Part shown: positions 29,184 to 38,801 of the stretch, in pieces
Layout of the letters: every line of letters begins with the position of its first letter
Numbering within the stretch: position 1 is the stretch's first letter
Assembly (NCBI GenBank): GCA_027682925.1
Contig: JAQCYU010000004.1
Location: 1-64,000, forward strand
Origin: Coriobacteriaceae bacterium AF45-21
GTDB taxonomy: Bacteria; Actinomycetota; Coriobacteriia; Coriobacteriales; Coriobacteriaceae
DNA: 64,000 nucleotides
Direction: 5' to 3'
The notes under the pieces: model-generated
The model's database searches: none
What the model saw: the letters and a program-made list of their open reading frames with translations, nothing else
Told to the model about the DNA's origin: nothing
Translations under genes and position numbers: made by a program

Positions 29184-29843
29184 ATGAAAAACGTTCTATG
29201 CTTTGGCGACAGCAACACCTATGGTTACGATCCGGCGGGCATGCGCGACGGCACCGCGGTGCGCTATGCGCAGGATGTGCGCTGGTGCGGCGTGGCCCAA
29301 CGTGACTTAGGCGAGGGCTGGCATGTAATTGAAGAAGGCCTCAACGGCCGCACGACGGTACGCGACGACATGTGCCATCTGGACACCAATCTTAACGGCA
29401 TCCGCGCACTTCCGATGCTGCTCGAGGCCCATAAGCCGCTGGACGCCATTGTGATCATGCTGGGCACCAACGACTGTAAGACGGTCTTTGGCGTGACAGC
29501 TTCCGATATCGCCCGTGGTGCCATGGCGTTGATTCGCGCCGTCCGTGCGTTTGCCTGGACCGATGCCGCGCCCTGCCCACGGATTCTGCTGATGGCACCT
29601 ATCAAGATTAAGCCGCAGATCGCCGATGTATATATGACCGACTTTGACGAGCATTCCGTAGAAGCCTCGGAACATTTTGGTGAGTACTACGCGCATGTGG
29701 CTGAGCAGTTTGGCTGCGACTTTTTGAATGCCGCCGATTATGCCGAGCCGGGCGATATCGACTATCTGCATATGATGCCCGAAAGCCACGAGAGCTTGGG
29801 ACATGCCGTGGCAGCCAAGCTCCAAGAGATGCTCGGTGAGTAG
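29184..29843 (+). CDS. SGNH/GDSL hydrolase, arylesterase-like
   Basis: The 219-residue protein shows SGNH blocks in order: FGDSNTYG with nucleophile Ser10, EGLNGRTT, MLGTNDCK, and DYLHMMPESH carrying the Asp193 and His196 pair. This pattern fits arylesterase/acyltransferase-type SGNH enzymes. There is no signal peptide, so it is presumably cytoplasmic. Substrate is unknown. The gene is followed directly by the palindrome array. Confidence 0.85.
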   Translation: MKNVLCFGDSNTYGYDPAGMRDGTAVRYAQDVRWCGVAQRDLGEGWHVIEEGLNGRTTVRDDMCHLDTNLNGIRALPMLLEAHKPLDAIVIMLGTNDCKTVFGVTASDIARGAMALIRAVRAFAWTDAAPCPRILLMAPIKIKPQIADVYMTDFDEHSVEASEHFGEYYAHVAEQFGCDFLNAADYAEPGDIDYLHMMPESHESLGHAVAAKLQEMLGE

Positions 29844-29854
29844 CGCGAGCCCAA

Positions 29855-30167
29855 GCCACCGCAAAGGTGCCTGCCCCCTTTGCGGTGGTTTTGGATCGTT
29901 TGTTTGTCTTGATCTGTAACAGTTGTAAGGTCGAAAACGGGCTAGATGTTACAGATTGAGATTATTTAGGTCGATATCGGTCGTTTGTCTCGATCTGTAA
30001 CATCTAGGGTCGATTTTGCCGAGTTACTGTTACAGATTGAGATTATCTTCTCAGCGGAATTTGAATGTCTCGATCTGTAACAGGTGGGCCGAAAAATGGG
30101 CTCTAACTGTTACAGATCGAGATGTTTGTGGGAGCCACCGCAAAGGTGCCTGCCCCCTTTGCGGTGG
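29855..30167. repeat. Palindrome array between flanking 34-bp direct repeats
   Basis: Two identical 34-base copies (29855-29888 and 30134-30167), each itself a hairpin with a 12-bp stem CCACCGCAAAGG/CCTTTGCGGTGG, bracket a core. The core holds six copies of the 15-mer TCTCGATCTGTAACA in alternating orientation: 29907-29921 (+), 29947-29961 (-), 29988-30002 (+), 30028-30042 (-), 30068-30082 (+), 30108-30122 (-). Intervening spacers are 25, 26, 25, 25 and 25 bases, so the core is three hairpins of 55 bases repeating every 80-81 bases. The loops share a GGTCGAAAA-like word. It lies between convergent genes and contains no ORF. Confidence 0.9.
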
Positions 30168-30183
30168 CTCTGGGCTGTGAATC

Positions 30184-31012
30184 TTAATACTGCCACATGT
30201 GGTTGACGGGGCCGGAACCTTTGCCCATGTCAAAGCCAGCGGCGAGAGCGCCGGTCAGGTAGGCCTTGCCGGCGTTGATGGCGTCGGCAAGTTCCATGCC
30301 CTGGGCCAGCGCGCAAGCGATGGCGGATGAGAGCGTACAGCCGGTGCCGTGCGTGTTGCTGGTCTCAATGCGCTTGTGGCGAAACCACGTAGTGAGCGGA
30401 TCGCCAGATGGTTGCCCTCGTCATCGAGTGGCGCGGGCTCGGCCAATACATCGTTAGCCTCGTTGACAAGATGCCCACCCTTAACGAGGGATGCGCAACC
30501 AAAGCGGCGGGTGAGGAGCATGGCAGCATTTTGCTGTGTGCGCTCGGAGTCGACCTCGTAGTCAAGCAGGGCCATGGCTCGGGAATATTGGGCGTGATGA
30601 CGGTTGCTAGTGGGAACAGGCGGCGGGTGAGTGCCTCGGAGGCATCCTCGGCAATCAAGCGCGCGCCCGAGGTGGCGACCATGACGGGGTCGACGACCAC
30701 GTTCGTTGCGTTCCAGGCGCTCAAGCGGTCGGCGATGACTTCGATAATCTCGACAGAAGAAACCATGCCGATCTTGACGGCGCTTGGGCGGATATCGTCA
30801 AAGACAGCGTCAATTTGCGCGGCTACGATATCTGGCGAGATATCCTGCACGGCGGTGACGCCCAGTGTGTTTTGCGCTGTAATGGCGGTTATGGCCGTCT
30901 CGGCATACAGGCGGTGCGCCGTGATGGTCTTGATGTCGGCCTGAATGCCGGCACCGCCGCTGGAATCGGATCCCGCGATGGATAGAACGGCGGGTACCTT
31001 ACTGCGATCCAT
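30184..31012 (-). CDS. thiD: HMP/HMP-P kinase ThiD (two 1-base deletions)
   Basis: ThiD phosphorylates hydroxymethylpyrimidine (and its phosphate) for thiamin synthesis. LSIAGSDSSGGAGIQADIKT at the N-terminus, VVVDPVMVATSGARL in the middle and TSNTHGTGCTLSSAIA near the end are diagnostic of this ribokinase-fold family. Three frames must be joined: sense-strand G losses fall at about 30577-30579 and 30404-30405. The restored protein is about 276 residues and ends KGSGPVNHMWQY. GGGAG supports the ATG at 31012-31010. It lies downstream of thiC on the same strand. Confidence 0.92.
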
Positions 31013-31190
31013 GCTCACTCCCTTGTCCGGTCGGATTCAAATGGGTCTTTAAGTCTGCATTATAAAGATGCCCGGGCCGGCTGTATTCCGAACCCGGGCG
31101 GGCGATGCAATCTTTACGCAAATGTAAGCAAATGTTCACATGTCAACAATTGACGAACACCATGTTACCGATTGCGGCTCCGGTGACGCG

Positions 31191-32524
31191 TTAATCCTCC
31201 ATGCCGAGGTCGATCGTTGTGCCTTCGAACACCTTGTTAACGGTACGGACGGCGCACATCTTGCCACACATGGTGCAAGTGCCCTCGGTGGCGGCGGGAG
31301 ACTCCTCGTAGCGCTTCTTGCCCGTAACTGGGTCGAGCGCGCACTTCCACATGGCGTCCCAGTCGAGCTTGCGGCGTGCCTGGCCCATCTTGTCGTCCAT
31401 GTCGCGGGCGTGCGGCACCTTCTTGGCGATATCGGCGGCGTGTGCGGCGATCTTGGTAGCATGAGGCCATCGAGCACGTCCTGGGCGTTGGGCAGGCACA
31501 AGTGTTCGGCCGGCGTCACGTAGCACAGGAAGTCGGCACCGGAGCTGGCGGAGATAGCGCCGCCGATGGCAGCGGTGATGTGGTCGTAGCCCACGCCGAT
31601 ATCGGTCACCAGCGGCCCCAGCACATAGAACGGGGCGTTGTGGCACAGGCGCTTCTGTAGCTTCATGTTGGCGGCGATCTCGTCGAGCGCCATGTGACCC
31701 GGGCCCTCGACCATGACCTGGACGCCGGCAGCCCAAGCGCGCTTGCACAGCTTGCCCAGCTCGATCATCTCGGCAGTCTCTGTGGCGTCGTTGGAGTCGT
31801 AGAGGCAGCCCGGGCGGCAGGAGTCGCCGAGCGAAATCGTCACGTCGTACTCGTGGCAGATCTCGAGCAGCTCGTCAAAGTACTCGTAGAAGGGGTTTTC
31901 GTTGCCGGTGACCTCCATCCAGCCAAACAGCAGCGAGCCGCCGCGGCTCACGATGTTCATGAGGCGGCCGGTCTCCTTAAAGGTCTTGGTGACCGACTTG
32001 TTGATGCCGCAGTGGATGGTCATAAAGTCCACGCCGTCCTCGGCGTGCGCGCGCACGACCTCGAACAGGTCATCCTTGGTAAGCTTGACCAGCGGCTTTT
32101 CCATGTAGCCGATGGCGTCGTACATGGGGACGGTGCCCACCATGAGCGGCGTCTCGTCGATGAGCTGCTGGCGGAACTGGCGCGTCTTGCCCGAGTTGGA
32201 GAGGTCCATGATGGCGTCGGCGCCAAAGTCCTCGGCGATCTTGACCTTCTTCCATTCCTCGGCGGCATCGGCCTTGTCGCCCGAGATGCCCAAGTTCACG
32301 TTGACCTTGGTGGACAGGCCCTCACCGACGCCAAAGGCGCGCATGCCTTTTTTGATGTGCACGATGTTGGCGGGAATGGCGATGCGGCCGTCGGCCACGC
32401 GCTCGCGGATGTACTCGGGGTCGCGATGCTCGCGCTCGGCGACTTCCTTCATCTGCGGTGTGATTTGCCCGGCGCGGGCGAAGTCGATTTGCGTGACGAG
32501 CTTGGGCTCGGTCTGTGTGCTCAT
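31191..32524 (-). CDS. thiC: HMP-P synthase ThiC (1-base deletion)
   Basis: ThiC is a radical-SAM enzyme that converts aminoimidazole ribotide to HMP phosphate, the pyrimidine half of thiamin. Conserved segments include [59 protein letters not shown] and the C-terminal cluster region [11 protein letters not shown], which binds the 4Fe-4S cluster. A sense-strand G is lost near 31460 (ATGGCT read as ATGCT), after which the frame ending at 31191 continues; restored length is about 444 residues, the short anaerobe-type ThiC. GGGAG precedes the ATG at 32524. Expression is expected to be governed by the TPP riboswitch upstream. Confidence 0.95.
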
Positions 32525-32531
32525 TGGCACG

Positions 32532-32626
32532 GCTCCCTTCGTTGGCATTACCCATATCAGGTTTGCGGGTCAGGGCGGGCGCGCCCAATCTCAGCCTGCC
32601 GTCTTGTCCTGCAAGCTCCCCGTTAT
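32532..32626 (-). promoter_or_regulatory. TPP riboswitch (THI element) controlling thiC
   Basis: On the minus strand the conserved THI-box words appear in order: GGGGAGC, GGCTGAGAT, the CCCTGACCC region, AACCTGATATGGGTAAT and GCCAACGAAGGGAG. The last part overlaps the thiC ribosome-binding site, so ligand binding would most simply hide it and block translation. This is established biology for thiC leaders; no separate terminator is visible between the aptamer and the start codon. Confidence 0.93.
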
Positions 32627-32694
32627 GTCATGGGCTCAAGTATAGCCTGAATGGGTACGATTGGGCCAACGAGCGTGCCTGTGGGGAGGCGAAC

Positions 32695-33210
32695 ATGGAA
32701 GACAAGCATCTATATCGAGAGACGCAATGGGACGTATCGGCCGAGGAAAGCCGTGCGCACCATGGCCTTGTCGCGATTGGTTTTGCGGTGCTTGCCGTGT
32801 TGGTGATTGCCTTTTGTATTTGGACGTTCGGCGGTCATGGCGGCGCCACCTGGGGGTTTGAAGCCGACGAGGGCCTGCCGATTATGACCATGAAAGTTTC
32901 TGGTGGCAACACGGTTGCCGCACCGGGTGACTATTGGTATCCGCGCGACGAGTTTGTGCAGCTGCAGCTGAGCGGCGGGTCTATTCCGGGCGAAGAAATC
33001 GAACGCGTGACGTTTGATGCGACGCTCAAAACGCTGACGGTGGAGCTCAAAGATCAGGGAGACGTGCCCACGACCATGGACATTGCGCTGACGGAATGGC
33101 GCTTGGAGCCCCCGGCGGGCGCTGCGGTATCCGAGGTGGAGCACGTTAAGATTACCTACCAAGATGGCTCGACGAGCGAGATTGCAAAGGCCGATGGCTT
33201 GGCGGAGTAA
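32695..33210 (+). CDS. Hypothetical membrane-anchored protein
   Basis: I do not recognise the family. The 171-residue protein has a cytoplasmic N-terminus of about 22 residues, one membrane segment (GLVAIGFAVLAVLVIAFCIWTF, about 24-45) and an extracytoplasmic beta-rich domain with repeated acidic turns and no cysteines. GGGGAGG at 32682-32688 fixes ATG 32695. It is divergent from thiC and convergent with yaaA, so it is probably a single-gene unit. Confidence 0.65.
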   Translation: MEDKHLYRETQWDVSAEESRAHHGLVAIGFAVLAVLVIAFCIWTFGGHGGATWGFEADEGLPIMTMKVSGGNTVAAPGDYWYPRDEFVQLQLSGGSIPGEEIERVTFDATLKTLTVELKDQGDVPTTMDIALTEWRLEPPAGAAVSEVEHVKITYQDGSTSEIAKADGLAE

Positions 33211-33233
33211 CGGGGTGTTTGGAAACGGCGGGC

Positions 33234-34043
33234 CTATTGTGCCTGCGCGTTCATGAAAACCAGGGTGTTTTTGTCTGAAAGCTCGGGGATGTGCCGATAG
33301 CCGATGTTGAATGCGGTAAGTTCGCTTGCATCCTCGAGCTTGTTTTCTGCCATCCACCGCACCATGGAGCCGCGCGCCTTTTTGCTGGCGGTCGACCGTT
33401 GGGTGGGCTTCCCGTTGCGGATACCCTCGCCAAAGAGGCATGTGACGGCCGTGGCGTCGCCCGCGAGGTGGGGCAGAACGGTTTTGGCATACTCTACGCT
33501 GGCGAGGTTGACGATCGTAGCGTTGGAGCCCGCCGGAGCGATGGCCCGCGCGAGCTTGTCGTTCCAAAACGCGTAGAGGTCTCGGGCATCGTCAACGGCG
33601 AGCTTCGCGCCCATCTCCAGCCGATACGGTTCGACGGCATGAAAGGGACGAACGCACCCGTAGAGGCCGGAGAGGATCCACAGATGGTCTTGCAGCCAGG
33701 CGAGCTGCGCGGAATCCATCACCTCGGGTGCCATACTCTGGTATTGAATGCCGTGATAGGACATGACGGCAGGGGAGAGGTGACGGGCGAGTGCGGGATT
33801 GTCGAGATCGCCGCTTTTCAGGATGGGCCCGAACTCATGCAGGGTGTTGAGGCAAGGTCCCAGCAGTTTGTCACTCACGTTCCATAGCGCTTGCAGGCCG
33901 CCGCTGCCTTCATTTCGTTCGATATCTAGCAGTGCGCGGTGGAGGCGAGCCGTCTCGTGCGCAAAAGGTGGAATGCCCAGGACTTCAAAAGCATCTTGTG
34001 CCGCGCGCATCTGCTTGGCGGGCGAAATGATGACCTGCAGCAT
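33234..34043 (-). CDS. yaaA: Peroxide stress protein YaaA (DUF328)
   Basis: YaaA limits intracellular iron damage under hydrogen peroxide stress in E. coli. The 269-residue frame begins with the family hallmark MLQVIISPAKQM and has SYHGIQYQSM, LSGLYGCVRPFHAVEPYRLEMG and the C-terminal SKKARGSMVRWMAENK. Length fits the family. It is transcribed towards the hypothetical membrane gene and starts about 100 bases from the aminopeptidase stop. Confidence 0.92.
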   Translation of the reverse strand: MLQVIISPAKQMRAAQDAFEVLGIPPFAHETARLHRALLDIERNEGSGGLQALWNVSDKLLGPCLNTLHEFGPILKSGDLDNPALARHLSPAVMSYHGIQYQSMAPEVMDSAQLAWLQDHLWILSGLYGCVRPFHAVEPYRLEMGAKLAVDDARDLYAFWNDKLARAIAPAGSNATIVNLASVEYAKTVLPHLAGDATAVTCLFGEGIRNGKPTQRSTASKKARGSMVRWMAENKLEDASELTAFNIGYRHIPELSDKNTLVFMNAQAQ

Positions 34044-34068
34044 GGACTCTCCTCTGCCAAAAAGGAAG

Positions 34069-34131
34069 TTGCGGTGGAATACGGTCTGTTTGGGCTATTG
34101 AAAGACCAAATCAATCCGTATTCCACCGCAA
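34069..34131. terminator. Intergenic palindrome, TTGCGGTGGAATA family
   Basis: A perfect 16-bp arm (34069-34084 with 34116-34131) encloses a 31-base loop. It lies after the aminopeptidase stop (minus strand) and closely resembles the palindrome at 55170-55244, including the flanking TTATGGG; this suggests a dispersed terminator-like repeat. Confidence 0.65.
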
Positions 34132-34148
34132 GTTATGGGTGGGGTGGA

Positions 34149-35546
34149 TTAGGCGCGCTCGATGAAGGCCTTGTAGCCGCGGTAGGCCTCGTAGATATCG
34201 GCCTTGTTGGCGACCTCCCACAGGGCGTGCATGGACAGGACGGCAACGCCGGAGTCGATGACGTTCATGCCGTACTTGGCCATGATGTAGGCGATGGTGC
34301 CGCCGCCGCCCGCGTTGACGCGACCGAGCTCGCAGGTCTGGAAGTTCACGCCGGCCTCGTCCATGATGTCGCGGACGAGGGCCACATACTCGGCGTCGGC
34401 GTCGTTAGAGCCGCCCTTGCCGCGGCTGCCCGTGTACTTGTTAAAGCACAGGCCGCGACCCATAAAGGCGGCGTTCTTGGTCTCGAACTTGCCGGCGTAG
34501 CCCGGGTCAAAGCCGGCGGACACGTCAGAGGAGAGCATGCGGCTGCGGGCGAGTGCGCGGCGCAGGGCCAGCGGGCGGCTCTCGCCGGCGAGCGTCATGA
34601 TCTCGGCGACGGTGTTCTCGAAGAAACGACTCGTCATGCCGGTGGCGCCCACGGAGCCGATCTCCTCCTTGTCGACGATGAGCGTGATGCTCGTGCGCTC
34701 GACGTCTGCCACGTTGATCTGAGCGAGCATGGAGGGGTAGGCGCAGACGCGGTCGTCGTGGCCATAGCCCAAGATCATGGAGCGGTCGAGACCCATGTCG
34801 CGGGCGGGGCCGGCGGGCACGACCTCGATCTCGGCAGAGAGGAAGTCCTCCTCCTCGACGTCGTACTGTTCCTTGAGGATGTCCAGGAACATCTGTTTGA
34901 CGGGCTCCTTGGGGGCGTCCTTGTCGTCCTCGTCAAACTTGACGGGGCGGCCGCCCACGATCACGTCGAGGATCTCGGCGTCGACGGCGTCCTTGGCGGG
35001 CTTGGACATCTGCTCGCTCGAGAGGTGGATCAGCAGGTCGGAGATGGTAAAGACCGGGTCGTCCGCCTTGTCGCCGATGTTGATGTCGACGGTGGTGCCG
35101 TCCTTTTTGCAGATGACGCCCACAAGCGCGAGCGGGGAGGCTACCCAGTGGTAGCTCTTGACGCCGCCGTAGTAGTGCGTGTCGAGGTAGGCCATGTCGC
35201 CGGCCTCGAAGGCGGGATTCTGCTTGAGGTCCAGGCGCGGCGAGTCCACGTGGGCACCCAGGATGTTAAAGCCCTGCTCGAGCGGGGCGGTACCCAGGTT
35301 GACGAGCATGAGGTCTTTGCCGTGGTTGGCGGCGTACACCTTGTCGCCGGCCTTGAGCGCGCGGCCCTCGGCGATCACGGTCTCCAGGTTGACGTAGCCC
35401 GCCTCCTCGGCCATCTTGATACCGGTCTTGACGCACAGACGCTCGGTCTTATTCTCGCTCAAAAACTGCTTATAGCCGCGGCAAAGCTCCTCGAGCTCCT
35501 CGACTTGCTGTGGCGTGTACTTTTTCCATGCGCAGGGACGCTCCAT
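34149..35546 (-). CDS. M18 family aminopeptidase
   Basis: The 465-residue protein is a zinc aminopeptidase of family M18 (aspartyl aminopeptidase-like), releasing N-terminal residues from peptides in the cytoplasm. Metal and catalytic segments are visible: GAHVDSPRLDL, LDTHYYGGVKSYHW, DKEEIGSVGATGM, and the C-terminal VNAGGGGTIAYIMAKYG followed by SMHALWEV. AGGAG before the ATG at 35546 sets the start; the reading frame continues open for nearly 600 bases upstream, but that part overlaps polA antisense and is not coding. Confidence 0.93.
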   Translation of the reverse strand: MERPCAWKKYTPQQVEELEELCRGYKQFLSENKTERLCVKTGIKMAEEAGYVNLETVIAEGRALKAGDKVYAANHGKDLMLVNLGTAPLEQGFNILGAHVDSPRLDLKQNPAFEAGDMAYLDTHYYGGVKSYHWVASPLALVGVICKKDGTTVDINIGDKADDPVFTISDLLIHLSSEQMSKPAKDAVDAEILDVIVGGRPVKFDEDDKDAPKEPVKQMFLDILKEQYDVEEEDFLSAEIEVVPAGPARDMGLDRSMILGYGHDDRVCAYPSMLAQINVADVERTSITLIVDKEEIGSVGATGMTSRFFENTVAEIMTLAGESRPLALRRALARSRMLSSDVSAGFDPGYAGKFETKNAAFMGRGLCFNKYTGSRGKGGSNDADAEYVALVRDIMDEAGVNFQTCELGRVNAGGGGTIAYIMAKYGMNVIDSGVAVLSMHALWEVANKADIYEAYRGYKAFIERA

Positions 35547-35712
35547 GACGCAGGCTCCTTTCGGATCGATCGTGCTGGTTAATGTACCGTGAGCCATCGT
35601 ATCACGCGCGGGCGCGCGGTGGCGGAGGAGCTTGATGTGCGGTGGCCGCGAGGCGGGGAGCGTGTAAACTGGTGGGAGCAAATCGTGCCCAGCCCAAAGC
35701 GAGGTATTCAAT

Positions 35713-38456
35713 ATGTCTGACAAGCGCCGCACCTTTGCCGTTATCGACGGCAACTCGCTCATGCACCGCGCCTTCCACGCGGTGCCGCCCACCATGAACG
35801 CGCCGGACGGTCGCCCCACCAACGCGATCTTTGGCTTTCTGAACATGTTTCTTAAGATGATCGACGCCTTTAACCCCGACGGTGTGGTCGTGGCGTTTGA
35901 TAAGGGCAAGCCGCGCGTGCGCATGGAGATGCTGCCGCAGTATAAGGCGCAGCGCCCGCCCATGGACCCCGACCTGCACGCGCAGTTCCCCATGATTAAG
36001 GAGCTGCTCGCCGCACTCAACGTGCCGATTTTGCAGTCCGAGGGCTGGGAGGGCGACGATATCCTGGGCACCATGGCGCGCCTGGGTGAGGAAGCCGGCT
36101 GCGACATGCTGCTGGTGACCGGCGACCGCGACATGTATCAGCTCGTGACCGAGCACGTCAACGTGGTCTCGACCCGCAAGGGCCTGTCCGACGTGGCGAT
36201 CATGACGCCCGAGAGCGTGGACGACCTGTATCACGGCATTACGCCGGCGCTCGTGCCCGATTTTTACGGCCTGAAGGGCGATACGTCGGACAACATTCCC
36301 GGCGTGCCGGGCATCGGCCCCAAAAAGGCGAGCGCGCTCATCGCACAGTACGGCAGCCTGGACGAGGTCATCGCGCATGCCGACGAGGTCAAGGGCAAGA
36401 TGGGCGAGAACTTGCGTGCTCATATCGACGATGCGCTGCTGAGCCGCAAGGTCGCAACCATTCGCACCGATGCGCCTGTCGAGCTCGACTTTGACGCGAC
36501 GTCTTTCCCGGCGTTTTCTGCCGACGAGGTGTCTGCGGCGCTGGGCACGCTTGGTATCACCGCCATGCAGAACCGTTTCTTGGCGCTGATCGGCGGCGAG
36601 GGCGGGGTTGCTGCTAGAACGTTGGAGATGCCCGCGATTGAGCGCACCGCTGCCGGCGATGCCGAGGCGCTTGCTGCCGTGGCGTCCGAGGTTTCGCGCG
36701 CGATTGATGCCGGCGAGTGGGTCGCCACCGTGGTGGACGACGACAAGGAAGAGGGCGCGCTCTTTGGACTGACGCGCACGCTTTGGTTGGCGACGTCCAA
36801 GGGCCTGTTCGCGCTCGAGGAGGGCGACGGCAGTGCGGCGGCTGAGGTTGAGGGCTTTAACTTCGCCCACGGCGTGATCGCCGGCGTGCTCGCGCGCCTG
36901 TTTATGGAGGGCCGCGTGGCGAGCCCGGACATGAAGGCGCTGCTGCACGAGCTTTCGCCCATCGATTCCTCTGAGCCCGAGCTCATGGATCCGCTGGCCG
37001 TCGATTCCACGCGCATCTTCGATACTGTGGTCGCCGCCTATCTGTTGGATTCCGACCGCTCCGAGTTTGATGAGGCGTATCTGGCCGATACCTATCTGCA
37101 GATGACGCTGCCTGCGGCGCGCGGCGCGGAGGGTGCCGGTGAGGACGCTCCTGCCCCTGCTGCCCGCACTGCGGCCCTGACGCTGGCGCTCGTGGCGCCG
37201 CTGCGCGACCGCATGGCCCGCGAGAACGCCGCCAACGTGTTCGATGGCATCGAGATGCCGCTCGTGCCGGTGCTTGCCAAGATGGAGCGCGCGGGCATGC
37301 TCGTGGACCCCGACCGCCTGCATAGTCTGTCCGAGGGTCTGGCGACCCAGATTGCCGAGGTCGAGCGGAGCATTCGCGATCTGGCCGGCGACGAGACCTT
37401 TAACATCGGCAGTCCCATGCAGCTCTCGCACGTGCTCTTTGACGTGATGGGCCTTCCGACCAAGGGCCTCAAAAAGACCAAGCGCGGCTATTATTCGACC
37501 AACGCCAAGGTTCTGAGCGACCTTGCCCGTGACCACGAAATCGTGCGTCTGATCTTGGACTGGCGTGAGAAGTCCAAGATCAAGTCCACCTATCTGGACA
37601 CGCTGGGCCCGTTGCGTCGTGGTGACGGTCGCGTGCACACCACGTACAACCAGACCATCACGGCGACGGGTCGTCTGTCCTCGAGTGACCCGAACCTTCA
37701 GAACATCCCGACGCGCTCGGAGCTGGGCCGTACTGTCAAGACGGCGTTTTCGGCAGGCGAGGGAAGCGTCTTTTTGGCGGTGGACTACTCGCAGATCGAG
37801 CTGCGTCTGCTGGCGCATCTCTCGGGTGACGAGCATCTGGTGCGCGCCTTTAACGAGGGCGAGGACTTCCATGCCGAGACGGCCGCGCGCGTGTTTGGCG
37901 TGCCGGTGTCCGAGGTGACGCCCGACCTGCGCAGCCGCGCCAAGGCCGTGAACTTTGGCATCGTGTATGGTCAGCAGGCTTACGGCCTATCGCAGTCGCT
38001 GCATATCTCGATGGCCGAGGCACGCGACATGATCGACCGCTACTACGAGGCCTACCCGGGCGTGCGTACGTTCCTCGACAACGTGGTGGCGCGTGCCAAG
38101 CAGACGGGCTATGCCGAGACCATGTACGGCCGCCGTCGCCATATTCCTGAGCTCAAGGCCAAAAACCCGCAGCTCCGCGGCTTTGGTGAGCGCACGGCCA
38201 TGAACCACCCCATGCAGGGCACCGCCGCCGACATCATCAAGATCGCCATGGCCCGCGTAAGCCGTCGCTTGGAAGAAGAAGCTTTGCCGCCCACATGATC
38301 CTGCAGGTACACGACGAACTGGACTTTGAGTGCCCCGTCGACGAAGTCGAGCGCCTCACCGCCATGGTCCGCGACGTCATGGAACACGTAGTAGACCTCC
38401 GCGTACCGTTGATCGCCGAAGCCAGCACCGGCATAACCTGGGCCGACGCGAAATAG
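35713..38456 (+). CDS. polA: DNA polymerase I (1-base deletion near the end)
   Basis: PolA fills gaps and removes primers. The N-terminal 5' nuclease domain (IDGNSLMHRAFHA, VTGDRDMYQLV, GIGPKKA) is followed by a degenerate 3'-5' exonuclease-like domain in which I cannot find the DxE catalytic motif, so proofreading is probably absent. The polymerase domain has motif A DYSQIELR starting at Asp691, motif B RSRAKAVNFGIVYG and motif C QVHDELDFE. A G is missing at about 38280-38281 (GAAGGC read as GAAGC), after which motif C continues in another frame to the TAG at 38454-38456. Full length is about 914 residues. Confidence 0.95.
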
Positions 38457-38801
38457 GGAAGCACTCCGTAAGGCAAGCTCGCCCAAGACGCAAGCCCCCA
38501 CATACTTAAGATTTGGGACAAACACTACTGATTAATTTGTCCCACAGTAACCAAAACAGAGGGGAGCCCCTTCCAACAAGGGGCTCCCCTCTGCTCAAAT
38601 CATTTCAGCTAAGTATCTAGACACTCAAGACGCCATCTTGGCGGCAGGAAAGTAAACCTAGGACCTGGCCGGGCGGCGCGGATTAGTTTTTCGTAGATTC
38701 CGCACGAGCCGGAAAGCACTTAATGTGCTTTCCGAGCGAGCCCAGGACCTGACCGAACGAAAAACTAATCCGCGCCGCCCGGCCAGGTCCGACGAGCCAC
38801 G
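38457..38801. repeat. Convergent intergenic region with three palindromes
   Basis: No gene is visible. A 9-10 bp dyad GGGACAAA...TTTGTCCC lies at about 38513-38543. A 16-bp perfect hairpin with a 5-base loop is at 38557-38593 and is the likely polA terminator. A 33-bp perfect inverted repeat (38661-38693 with 38758-38790) encloses a second hairpin (GGAAAGCAC/GTGCTTTCC, 38711-38733). The large palindrome could terminate transcription from both sides, since polA and the HAD gene converge here. Confidence 0.85.

Noticed and set aside
29855..30167. CRISPR array
   Set aside because: Repeats alternate in orientation and are only 15 bases long; spacers include shared words and no cas genes are present.
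33939..35582. 547-codon plus-strand ORF opposite the M18 aminopeptidase
   Set aside because: No domain, Val/Asp/Leu/His-rich shadow composition; the minus strand encodes a clear M18 peptidase.
35602..37872. 756-codon antisense ORF opposite polA
   Set aside because: Its protein has shadow-like composition and no motifs; polA on the other strand carries all polymerase signatures.
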